A stretch of DNA of 5,408 nt from Wenzhouxiangella sp. (GTDB taxonomy: Bacteria > Pseudomonadota > Gammaproteobacteria > Xanthomonadales > Wenzhouxiangellaceae). The position numbers and the translations under genes were made by a program. Location: contig SKKM01000280.1 in NCBI GenBank assembly GCA_007121485.1, positions 1 through 5,408 of the forward strand, read 5' to 3'. Below, piece by piece: positions 1 through 5,408 of the stretch (within the stretch, counting starts at the first letter, position 1; each line of letters opens with the position of its first letter). The notes below the pieces were generated by a model. That model saw only the letters and a program-made list of their open reading frames with translations, had not been told where the DNA came from and did no database searches.

Positions 1-1133
1 CGGACGCCGTGCTGGTCATCATCCCGGGGCGCGAGTCCGGCGAGCAGTTGATGTTCCTGCGCGAGAGCGACCCTGAGCGCGCGCGCTGGGACGGGCCGCG
101 TCTCGGCCTGGACGGCGCCCGGGAGCAGCTGGGCATGGACGACGCCTTCCCGATTCACGATCTGGACGACATCCTGCCTGGCCTGATGGAGGGCTGCGAG
201 CGCCTGTACCACCTGGTCGGCAAGGATCCGGTCTTCGACCAGCGGGTCTTGGGCTGGCGCAACCAGCTGAGAGCCCGATCCAAGGGCCAGAAGGGGCCGG
301 GCGAGATCGTCTCGCTGGAACACCTGCTGCACGAGCAGCGCCTGGTCAAGTCCAGCGACGAGATGCGCTGCATGCGCCGGGCCGCGACGATTGCCGCAGG
401 GGCGATGAACCGCGCCATGCGCAGCTGCCGGCCGGGCCTGAACGAGGCCGAGATCCAGGCCGAACTGGTCCATGAGTACCAGCGCCACGGCTGCCAGCCG
501 GCCTACCAGCCAATCGTTGCCGGGGGCGCCAACGCGCTGATCCTGCACTACATCGCCAACGACCAGCCGCTGCCGGATTCCGGCCTGCTGCTGATCGATG
601 CCGGCTGCGAGTATCACAACTACGCCGCCGATATCTCGCGCACGTTCCCGGTCTCTGGGCGCTTCAGCGCGGCGCAGCGCGATGTGTACGAGGTGGTGCT
701 GGCCGCCCAGCAGGCCGCCATCGACCAGGTCCGCATCGGACGCCCGTTCGACGCCTTTCACGAGGCGGCCGTGCGCGCTCTGACGCAGGGCCTGATCGAC
801 CTGAATCTGCTCCAGGGCAGCGTCGACGACAACATCGAGGAGCAGAACTTCCGCCGCTTCTACATGCACAAGACCGGCCACTGGCTGGGGCTGGACGTGC
901 ACGATGTCGGCGACTACCGCATCGAGGGCGAGTCGCGGCTGCTCGAGCGCAACATGGTGGTCACGGTCGAGCCGGGCCTGTATATCGGCGCCGAAGACGA
1001 CATTCCCGAGCCCCTGCGCAACATCGGCGTTCGCATCGAAGACGATATCCGCGTGACCAGCGGAGATCCGGAAAACCTGACCCGGGCGGTGCCGACCGCG
1101 GTCGACGACATCGAGGCCCTGATGCGCGGATGA
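1..1133 (+). CDS. pepP: Xaa-Pro aminopeptidase PepP (M24B family), 5' partial
   Basis: Cytoplasmic metallopeptidase that removes an N-terminal residue preceding proline. The reading frame is open to the window edge (whole codons from base 3). It matches the E. coli PepP region just after its N-terminal start (the 'EAVLVLI' stretch), so about 60 residues lie upstream and the GTG at 9 is not the true start. Numbering from the valine at 9, the N-terminal AMP_N domain runs to about residue 110 and the pita-bread catalytic domain follows. All five dinuclear metal (Mn) ligands are visible: D197 (LIDAGCEY), D208 (ADISRTFP), H291 (HKTGHWLGLDVHD), E321 (TVEPGLYI) and E344 (RIEDDI). Their spacings equal those remembered for E. 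coli D260, D271, H354, E383 and E406. H287 and H298 correspond to its conserved H350 and H361. The gene ends in an ATGA overlap with ubiH, indicating one operon and probable translational coupling. No frameshift or missing active-site residue is seen. Confidence 0.96.
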   Translation, partial: DAVLVIIPGRESGEQLMFLRESDPERARWDGPRLGLDGAREQLGMDDAFPIHDLDDILPGLMEGCERLYHLVGKDPVFDQRVLGWRNQLRARSKGQKGPGEIVSLEHLLHEQRLVKSSDEMRCMRRAATIAAGAMNRAMRSCRPGLNEAEIQAELVHEYQRHGCQPAYQPIVAGGANALILHYIANDQPLPDSGLLLIDAGCEYHNYAADISRTFPVSGRFSAAQRDVYEVVLAAQQAAIDQVRIGRPFDAFHEAAVRALTQGLIDLNLLQGSVDDNIEEQNFRRFYMHKTGHWLGLDVHDVGDYRIEGESRLLERNMVVTVEPGLYIGAEDDIPEPLRNIGVRIEDDIRVTSGDPENLTRAVPTAVDDIEALMRG

Positions 1134-2320
1134 GCGATTTCGACGTCATCTTCGCCGGCGGCGGCCTGGTCGGGGCCGCAGCGGCGGTGGGCCTGGCCCG
1201 CGCCGGGCGGCGCGTGGCCGTGATCGAGGCCGCCGAGCGCCAGGCCAATCACCAGCCCAGCTACGACGATCGCACCCTGGTCATCAACGCCGCCTCGCTG
1301 AACATCCTGAACGCCCTCGGCCTGCTGCCGGACCACCTGGCGCGCACGCCCGTCCGGCGCATCCGCATCACCCGCTCCGGCGGCTTCGGTCTGCTCGAAC
1401 TGCGCGCCGCCGACTACCAGCGCGAACAGTTCGGCGCCGTCATCGTGGCCCGCGAGTTGGGAAATGTCCTTCTGGATGCCCTGCACGGCACGCCCGGCAT
1501 CACCGAACTGTGCCCGGCCACGCTGGAAACCTTCACCATCGAGTCCGACCACGTCCGCGTGCGCCTGGGCGACGGCAACCGGGTCCGCACCCGCCTGCTA
1601 GTCGGCGCCGACGGCACCGGCTCCATGGTCCGGCAGATCGCCGGCCTGGCCTCGCATCACCACGACTACGGCCAGTCGGCCATGATCTTCAACGTGCGGC
1701 CCGGCCGTGCACCGGCCGACACCGCCTGGGAGCGTTTCACGCCGCAAGGCCCGCTGGCGCTGCTGCCCCAGCCCGAAGGCCGCCTGGGCGTGGTCTGGAT
1801 CGACGCCAGCCCGGCCGTCGATCGCGCCATGAACTGGGATCACGACACCCTGATCGGCCATCTGAATCGTCGCTTCGGCCCCGCCCTGGGCGGGTTCTCC
1901 CGGCCCGGCAAACGTGCGCGCTATCCGCTGGTGCAGCAGCGCACGCCGCGGCCGGTAGGCGAGCGCGTGGCGGTCATCGGCAATGCCGCCAACAGCGTGC
2001 ATCCGGTCTCGGCGCAAGGCTTCAACCTGGGACTGCGCGACGTCGCCGGCCTGATCGAGGTGCTGGAACGCCACGAAGACCCCGGCTGCGCGGAGGCGCT
2101 GTCGGTCTACGCCGAGCGTCGCCGGCCCGACCAGGAAGCCACGGTCCGCTATACCGACACGCTGGCGCGCGCATTCACCAATCCGTCGCTGCTGGCGCGG
2201 GCGGGCGCCGGTCTCGGCCTGGCCGCGCATGCGGTGGTGCCGGGCTTAAGCCGCCGCCTGGTCCAGGCGGCCATGGGCTTTCGCGAGCCGGTCAGCCGGC
2301 TGGCGCGCGGTCCGGCCTGA
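1130..2320 (+). CDS. ubiH: UbiH-type FAD-dependent ubiquinone-ring monooxygenase
   Basis: A 396-residue flavoprotein monooxygenase, close to the usual length of about 390-400. In E. coli UbiH adds the C1 hydroxyl to 2-octaprenyl-6-methoxyphenol in aerobic ubiquinone synthesis, within the soluble Ubi complex. Visible motifs in order: an N-terminal Rossmann GxGxxG (G10, G12, G15) followed by acidic E33; the DG motif (D161-G162 in VGADGTGS); and the second FAD-binding motif at 284-301 (GNAANSVHPVSAQGFNLG). This last motif has Asn (N285) instead of the common Asp, as remembered for E. coli UbiH, which supports UbiH over its paralogues. The segment RFTPQGPLALLP also matches UbiH. The ATG lies inside the pepP stop (ATGA); a weak GAGG sits at 1113-1116, rather far upstream, so coupling to pepP translation is likely. 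The following paralogue begins five bases after the stop. Family assignment is firm; the exact ring position hydroxylated is inferred from E. coli. Confidence 0.93.
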   Translation: MSDFDVIFAGGGLVGAAAAVGLARAGRRVAVIEAAERQANHQPSYDDRTLVINAASLNILNALGLLPDHLARTPVRRIRITRSGGFGLLELRAADYQREQFGAVIVARELGNVLLDALHGTPGITELCPATLETFTIESDHVRVRLGDGNRVRTRLLVGADGTGSMVRQIAGLASHHHDYGQSAMIFNVRPGRAPADTAWERFTPQGPLALLPQPEGRLGVVWIDASPAVDRAMNWDHDTLIGHLNRRFGPALGGFSRPGKRARYPLVQQRTPRPVGERVAVIGNAANSVHPVSAQGFNLGLRDVAGLIEVLERHEDPGCAEALSVYAERRRPDQEATVRYTDTLARAFTNPSLLARAGAGLGLAAHAVVPGLSRRLVQAAMGFREPVSRLARGPA

Positions 2321-2325
2321 TCGGC

Positions 2326-3567
2326 ATGGCCTCGCTGGACTTCGATGTCATCGTGGTCGGCGGCGGCGTGGCCGGTGCGGCCTGCGCCGCCCTGCTGGCC
2401 GCGCAGAACCGCCGGGTCGCCGTGGTCGACGCCAGGCGCCCATCCTTCCAGGCGCCGGACGGCGACTACGACCCGCGGGTGGTCGCGATCAGCCCGGGCT
2501 CGCGCCGCGTGCTGCAGGCCACCGGCGGCTGGAACCGGGTCGATCCTGCGCGCCTGGCGCCCTACCAGCGCATGGAAGTGCATTCCGCCTCGCTGCAGGT
2601 CGCCTTCGCAGCCGTTGAACACGGTCTGGACGAACTCGGCTGGATCGCCGAAATCCCGGCGCTGCAGGCGGGGCTGTGGGAAGCGCTGGAGAATACCGAG
2701 CGCGTACAGCTGTTCGCCCCGGGCGTTTGGGAACGCGTCGAACTGGCCCGCAATCTGGTGCGGCTGCAGCTCGCCAACGGACCGCAGCTGCGCGCCGGCC
2801 TGGCCGTCGCCGCCGACGGCGCGCGCTCCAGGCTCCGCCAGCTGGCCGGCATCGAAGTGGATGAGTGGCACTACAACCAGAAAGCGCTGATCGGCCCGAT
2901 CACGACCGAACGGGCGAACACCGGGCTGGCCTGGCAGCGCTTTACCGAGCACGGCCCGCTGGCCCTGCTGCCCCTGCCCGACGGCCGCTCGTCCATCGTC
3001 TGGTCGCAGCCCGCCGCGCGTTCGGACAGGCTGCGCGAACTCGCGCCCGAGGATTTCATCGCCGAGATCAACCGGCACCAGGATTCGCCGCTGGGAGACG
3101 TCACCGCGGTCGGCACCCTGCACACGCTGCCGCTGGTGCGCCGGCGCGCGCGTCGCCTGGTCCAGGACCGCCTGGTGCTGCTGGGAGACGCCGCCCGCTC
3201 GGTCCATCCGCTGGCCGGACAGGGCCTGAACCTGGGCCTGACGGACGCGGCCGCGCTGGCCGAGGTGCTGGAAGACTGGACCGGCGACGATCCCGCCCTG
3301 GCGCTGAAACGCTACCAGCGCTGGCGCCTGAGCCAGTCCACGCTGATCGGCGGCGGCATCCACGCCATCAACGAAGTGGTGCGCGCGCCGGCCGGACTGG
3401 GACGCCATGTGCTGGGCTTGAGCTTCGGCATTGCCGATCGGCTGTGGCCGCTGCGCGAGCGCTTCGTCGCCCAGGCCTGCGGCATCGACAGCGACAGTCC
3501 CAGGCTGGCTCGGACCGCGCCGACGCTATCGTCCCGAAAGGCAGGTGCAGCGGCCGCAGGCCGCTGA
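2326..3567 (+). CDS. ubiI: UbiI/VisC-type FAD-dependent ubiquinone-ring monooxygenase
   Basis: A 413-residue paralogue of the preceding gene. In E. coli UbiI (formerly VisC) hydroxylates C5 of the octaprenylphenol ring. Motifs: Rossmann GxGxxG at G12-G17; DG motif at D164-G165 (AADGARS); and the GD motif at 287-304 (GDAARSVHPLAGQGLNLG), with the canonical Asp that the upstream UbiH replaces by Asn. The central FTEHGPLALLPLPDG and IVWS segments are typical of the family. The ATG at 2326 gives the standard MxxxDFDVIVVGGG opening. No clear Shine-Dalgarno precedes it, so reinitiation from ubiH is likely. The name rests partly on the E. coli order pepP-ubiH-ubiI. By remembered sequence the protein resembles UbiF (C6 hydroxylase) about as well as UbiI, so position specificity is open. 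The last 25 or so residues (after about 388) form a Ser/Arg/Ala-rich tail not present in E. coli UbiI. Confidence 0.88.
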   Translation: MASLDFDVIVVGGGVAGAACAALLAAQNRRVAVVDARRPSFQAPDGDYDPRVVAISPGSRRVLQATGGWNRVDPARLAPYQRMEVHSASLQVAFAAVEHGLDELGWIAEIPALQAGLWEALENTERVQLFAPGVWERVELARNLVRLQLANGPQLRAGLAVAADGARSRLRQLAGIEVDEWHYNQKALIGPITTERANTGLAWQRFTEHGPLALLPLPDGRSSIVWSQPAARSDRLRELAPEDFIAEINRHQDSPLGDVTAVGTLHTLPLVRRRARRLVQDRLVLLGDAARSVHPLAGQGLNLGLTDAAALAEVLEDWTGDDPALALKRYQRWRLSQSTLIGGGIHAINEVVRAPAGLGRHVLGLSFGIADRLWPLRERFVAQACGIDSDSPRLARTAPTLSSRKAGAAAAGR

Positions 3568-3569
3568 CC
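3544..3569 (+). other. GC-rich stem-loop over the ubiI stop codon
   Basis: Bases 3548-3555 (CAGCGGCC) are perfectly complementary to 3559-3566 (GGCCGCTG) across a three-base GCA loop. GGT at 3544-3546 can pair with ACC at 3567-3569, leaving G3547 as a bulge, which gives an 11-pair stem. The TGA stop (3565-3567) lies in the descending arm. No T-run follows, so it is not a standard intrinsic terminator. It could be a 3'-end stabiliser or pause site ending the pepP-ubiH-ubiI message, or simply a by-product of GC-rich coding sequence in the poorly conserved tail of the protein. Confidence 0.45.
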
Positions 3570-3614
3570 ACACGATCACCGGCACACAATCGCGGGCGAG
3601 TTGGCGGAAGCTTC

Positions 3615-3623
3615 TGCTAGCAT
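3615..3623 (+). promoter_or_regulatory. Putative extended -10 promoter of suhB
   Basis: TGCTAGCAT reads as an extended -10 element (TG-N-TAGCAT; four of six matches to TATAAT plus the TG). It lies about 35 bases before the suhB GTG and would start transcription near 3630, leaving a leader of about 28 bases. No good -35 box is found at normal spacing; TTGGCG at 3601-3606 is too close. It sits in the 90-base gap between ubiI and suhB, the only gap on the plus strand large enough for a promoter. The call rests on motif inspection alone. Confidence 0.42.
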
Positions 3624-3657
3624 ATCGGCCTTGCCCGCCTCAGTTCGTGATTCCACC

Positions 3658-4476
3658 GTGGCCCATCCTTTCGTCAATATCGCCTCCGAGGCCGCGCGCA
3701 AGGCCGGCGGCCTGATGCGCAAGTACCGCGACCGGCTGGACAGCATTCCGGTCGAGCGCAAGGCCCGCCACGACTATGTCAGCGACGTCGACCGGGCCTG
3801 CGAGCAGATCGTCCGCGAACACATCCTGCGCCTGCACCGCGACCACGCCATCCTCGGCGAGGAAGGCGGGCAGACCGGCGACAGCGATCACCTGTGGTTG
3901 ATCGACCCCCTGGACGGCACCAGCAACTACCTGCGCGGCATTCCGCACTATTCCGTCTCCATCGCGCTCAAGATCAAGGGCCGGATCGAGCACGGCGTGG
4001 TCTACGATCCGATCCGCGACGAGATGTTCACCGCCAGCCGCGGCGAGGGCGCCTTCCTGAACGACCAGCGCATCCGCGTCTCGGGCCGCAAGGACCTGGG
4101 CGGCGCGGTGCTGGCCACAGCATTCCCGTTTCGCACCCGGCGCCTGATGCCGGCCTACCAGGGCATGTTCGATGCCCTGTTCGACAAGATCGAGGACATC
4201 CGCCGCGCCGGCACGGCGTCACTGGACCTGGCCTACGTGGCCTGCGGCCGGCTGGACGGCTACTGGGAGCTGAACTTAAGTCCGTGGGACATCGCCGCCG
4301 GCGCCCTGCTGGTGCAGGAAGCCGGTGGCGTGGTCATGGACGTGGCCGGCGGCGAGCGCTGGCTGGAAAGCGGCCACATCATCGCCGCCCCCTTCAAGCT
4401 CGTTACCCCCATTCGCCACGCCATCGAGCCGCACCTGAGCGACGGCATCCGGGCCAAGCTGGGGCGTTCGGGCTGA
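3658..4476 (+). CDS. suhB: Inositol-monophosphatase family protein SuhB
   Basis: A 272-residue Mg2+-dependent phosphatase of the inositol monophosphatase/FBPase superfamily. E. coli SuhB (267 residues) hydrolyses myo-inositol phosphates in vitro and is a component of the Nus-dependent rRNA antitermination complex. Catalytic metal ligands are visible: E68 (LGEEGG), D83 and D86 (IDPLDGTS) and D211 (SPWDIAAG). The RRAGTASLDLAYVACGRLDGYWE stretch strongly resembles SuhB. Start choice: the frame is open back to a TTG at 3601, but the GTG at 3658 gives MAHPFVNIASEAARKAG, aligning with E. coli MHPMLNIAVRAARKAG, so the upstream codons are taken as leader. The ribosome binding site is weak. A 90-base gap and a candidate promoter suggest transcription separate from the ubi genes. 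The gene converges on truB, with a palindromic element beginning ten bases after its stop. Confidence 0.93.
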   Translation: MAHPFVNIASEAARKAGGLMRKYRDRLDSIPVERKARHDYVSDVDRACEQIVREHILRLHRDHAILGEEGGQTGDSDHLWLIDPLDGTSNYLRGIPHYSVSIALKIKGRIEHGVVYDPIRDEMFTASRGEGAFLNDQRIRVSGRKDLGGAVLATAFPFRTRRLMPAYQGMFDALFDKIEDIRRAGTASLDLAYVACGRLDGYWELNLSPWDIAAGALLVQEAGGVVMDVAGGERWLESGHIIAAPFKLVTPIRHAIEPHLSDGIRAKLGRSG

Positions 4477-4486
4477 GGAGTTGCGA

Positions 4487-4532
4487 AGAAAAGACTCTCG
4501 CCAAGACGCCAAGAACGCCAAGGAAAAGCAAG
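4487..4532 (+). repeat. Left inverted-repeat arm with three CGCCAAG units
   Basis: A 46-base arm: an A/G-rich edge and CTCT, then CGCCAAG at 4499-4505, 4507-4513 and 4516-4522, then GAAAAGCAAG. The units are spaced 8 and 9 bases apart. It is one eight-base unit shorter than the right arm. Confidence 0.8.
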
Positions 4533-4662
4533 AAAACAAGGTTTGGGTGGGAGGTACCCCGATTTTCAAGATGTCTTGGGCATTAGGGCTCCGGGCTTGT
4601 CGGGCCCCATGCAGCTCTTCGACCAAAGTGATAAACGCGAAGCTCGCACGGCACCAAAAAAA

Positions 4663-4716
4663 CTTTCTTTTCCTTGGCGCCCTTGGCGTCTTGGCGCCTT
4701 GGCGAGAGACTTTTCT
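4663..4716 (-). repeat. Right inverted-repeat arm with four CGCCAAG units
   Basis: A 54-base arm which, read on the minus strand, repeats the left arm but with four CGCCAAG units (CTTGGCG on the plus strand) instead of three. Two GGCGCC hexamers (4676-4681 and 4693-4698) could pair as a local six-base stem. AGAGA and TCTCT at 4705-4718 form a further small hairpin around CTTT. Confidence 0.8.
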
Positions 4717-4730
4717 CTACGCAGTCAACC

Positions 4731-5408
4731 TCAGGCAGTGCTGATCAGCCGTCGGGCCTTGAGGCCGCCGTGGCCGTCGGCTTCTCCGACGCCGATAAAG
4801 CCCTGCGGCCCGTAGACTCGCACCAGTCCGCTGGCGCGCTGATCCATGCCGGCAAGACGCTGGCCGGTCAGCAGACGCGCTGAGTAAGCTTCATCCAGCC
4901 GCAGCTCCGGCAGCGCGATCAACGCCTGGTCGGCCGGCTTGAGCAGGGCGCGGGCCTGTTCGCGGTCCATCTCGCGCAGCTGGTCCAGATCGACCGCATC
5001 GGCAACCTCGAAAGGCGCGCTGCGGATGCGGCGCAGGGCGCTCAGGTGCGCGCCGCAGCCCAGGGCCTCGCCCAGGTCGCGGGCCAGCGAGCGGACATAG
5101 GTGCCCTTGGAGCAGTGCACGCCCAGGCGCAGTCGTTCGCCGTCCCAGCCCAGCAGTTCCAGTTCGTGGATGGTGACGGAACGGGCCGGTCTTTCAACGC
5201 TTTCGCCGCGACGCGCCTTGCTGTAAAGGCGCTCGCCGCCCTGCTTGAGCGCCGAGTACATCGGCGGCACCTGCTGGATGGGGCCGCGCAGTGGCGCCAG
5301 CGCCCGCTCGATGCCGGTTTCGTCCAGATCAGGCACGGAACGGCGCTGAATGATCTCGCCCTCGGCGTCGTCGGTATCGGTCACCGCGCCCAGGCGAACT
5401 TCAGCCAG
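4731..5408 (-). CDS. truB: tRNA pseudouridine-55 synthase TruB, 5' partial
   Basis: Converts U55 in the T-arm of tRNAs to pseudouridine. The frame is open to the window edge, giving 225 visible residues (numbered from the codon at 5408-5406). By alignment with E. coli TruB (314 residues) about 75 N-terminal residues are missing, including the catalytic Asp (D48, GALDPLATG motif). The GTG at 5384 falls inside the conserved RLGxxTDTxDAxG stretch and is not the start. Visible landmarks: TDTDDAEGEI at 10-19; PPMYSALK at 48-55; HCSKGTYVRS at 98-107, with Y104 and R106 matching E. coli Y179 and R181; GCGAHLSALRR at 117-127, with L125 matching L200; and the C-terminal PUA-like part (GLVRVYGPQGFIGVGE). 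It ends normally at 4731. In E. coli rpsO follows truB; here the next gene downstream is convergent suhB. Its promoter and any upstream rbfA lie outside the window. Confidence 0.96.
   Translation of the reverse strand: MAEVRLGAVTDTDDAEGEIIQRRSVPDLDETGIERALAPLRGPIQQVPPMYSALKQGGERLYSKARRGESVERPARSVTIHELELLGWDGERLRLGVHCSKGTYVRSLARDLGEALGCGAHLSALRRIRSAPFEVADAVDLDQLREMDREQARALLKPADQALIALPELRLDEAYSARLLTGQRLAGMDQRASGLVRVYGPQGFIGVGEADGHGGLKARRLISTA

Larger units (their letters stand above)
4487..4716. repeat. Intergenic palindromic repeat element (REP/MITE-like)
   Basis: A 230-base element with long imperfect inverted ends. The outermost 19 bases (4487-4505 against 4698-4716) match as reverse complements with one mismatch. 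The inner ends (4522-4532 against 4663-4673) match with one mismatch. The interior (4533-4662) is AT-richer than the flanking genes and shows no recognisable gene. It fills nearly all of the suhB-truB gap: ten bases separate it from the suhB stop and fourteen from the truB stop. No transposase and no obvious flanking target duplication are seen. Similar CGCCAAG-rich palindromes, translated as 'LGVLAPWRE'-like spurious peptides, are familiar to me from other bacterial genomes, but this is recollection. Paired arms could form a cruciform or a large RNA hairpin serving both convergent genes as a 3' boundary. Copy number and mobility cannot be judged from one window. Confidence 0.78.

Noticed and set aside
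1510..2325. In-frame upstream extension of ubiI through ubiH (a 685-codon open frame)
   Set aside because: The extra residues are an Arg/Pro/Ala-rich shadow of ubiH. The family N-terminus (DFDVIVVGGG) begins right after the ATG at 2326.
2149..3408. A 419-codon minus-strand open frame opposite the end of ubiH and most of ubiI
   Set aside because: It is an antisense shadow caused by high third-position GC. The composition (Gln, Gly, Ala, Arg rich) shows no motifs, and the plus-strand frame carries complete family motifs.
3601..3657. TTG at 3601 (or 3631) as the suhB start
   Set aside because: Homology with SuhB begins at the GTG at 3658, and the upstream part overlaps the candidate promoter.
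3894..4586. A 230-codon plus-strand frame overlapping suhB
   Set aside because: An alternate-frame shadow of suhB, rich in Arg, Pro and Gly, with no recognisable motifs and ending inside the repeat element.
4499..4705. CGCCAAG arrays as a CRISPR
   Set aside because: The units are seven bases with 1-2 base separators and occur in inverted arms. There are no spacers of CRISPR length and no cas genes.
4663..4720. Right arm as a classical intrinsic terminator for suhB or truB
   Set aside because: The full-arm stem has a 130-base loop, and the small local stems are not immediately followed by a proper T-run. Termination is possible but not supported.
1..5408. A novel defence, mobile or biosynthetic system
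   Set aside because: All five genes are recognisable housekeeping genes with intact motifs, and no unexplained coding region remains. Only the intergenic repeat is unexplained.

Overview
This is an ordinary housekeeping stretch from a high-GC proteobacterium, most likely a gammaproteobacterium. The pepP-ubiH-ubiI order is the one known from Escherichia coli and relatives. The proteins align readily by eye with remembered E. coli sequences, and the DNA is strongly G/C-rich except in one intergenic segment. No assignment to genus is possible from the sequence alone.

Layout: positions 1-3567 hold a tightly packed plus-strand operon. It contains the C-terminal six-sevenths of pepP (Xaa-Pro aminopeptidase, cut by the window start), then ubiH, which overlaps pepP by four bases (ATGA), then a second UbiH-family FAD monooxygenase (ubiI/visC type) five bases further on. 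A GC-rich stem-loop covers the stop codon of this third gene. A 90-base gap (3568-3657) carries a plausible extended -10 promoter for suhB (3658-4476, GTG start), an inositol-monophosphatase family protein. On the minus strand, converging on suhB, lies truB (4731 to beyond 5408), tRNA pseudouridine-55 synthase. It lacks roughly its first 75 residues because the window ends.

The only non-genic structure of note fills almost the whole suhB-truB gap. It is a 230-base element (4487-4716) with imperfect inverted-repeat arms of 46 and 54 bases. The arms are built from tandem CGCCAAG units, three on the left and four on the right, around a 130-base AT-richer interior that I cannot identify. It looks like a dispersed intergenic palindromic (REP/MITE-like) repeat and does not look protein-coding.

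Functionally, the two monooxygenases belong to aerobic ubiquinone ring hydroxylation. pepP is a conserved genomic neighbour with no known role in that pathway. SuhB and TruB act in RNA-related housekeeping (SuhB in rRNA transcription and phosphatase activity, TruB in tRNA modification). I found no previously undescribed gene system; the intergenic palindrome is the best candidate for follow-up.
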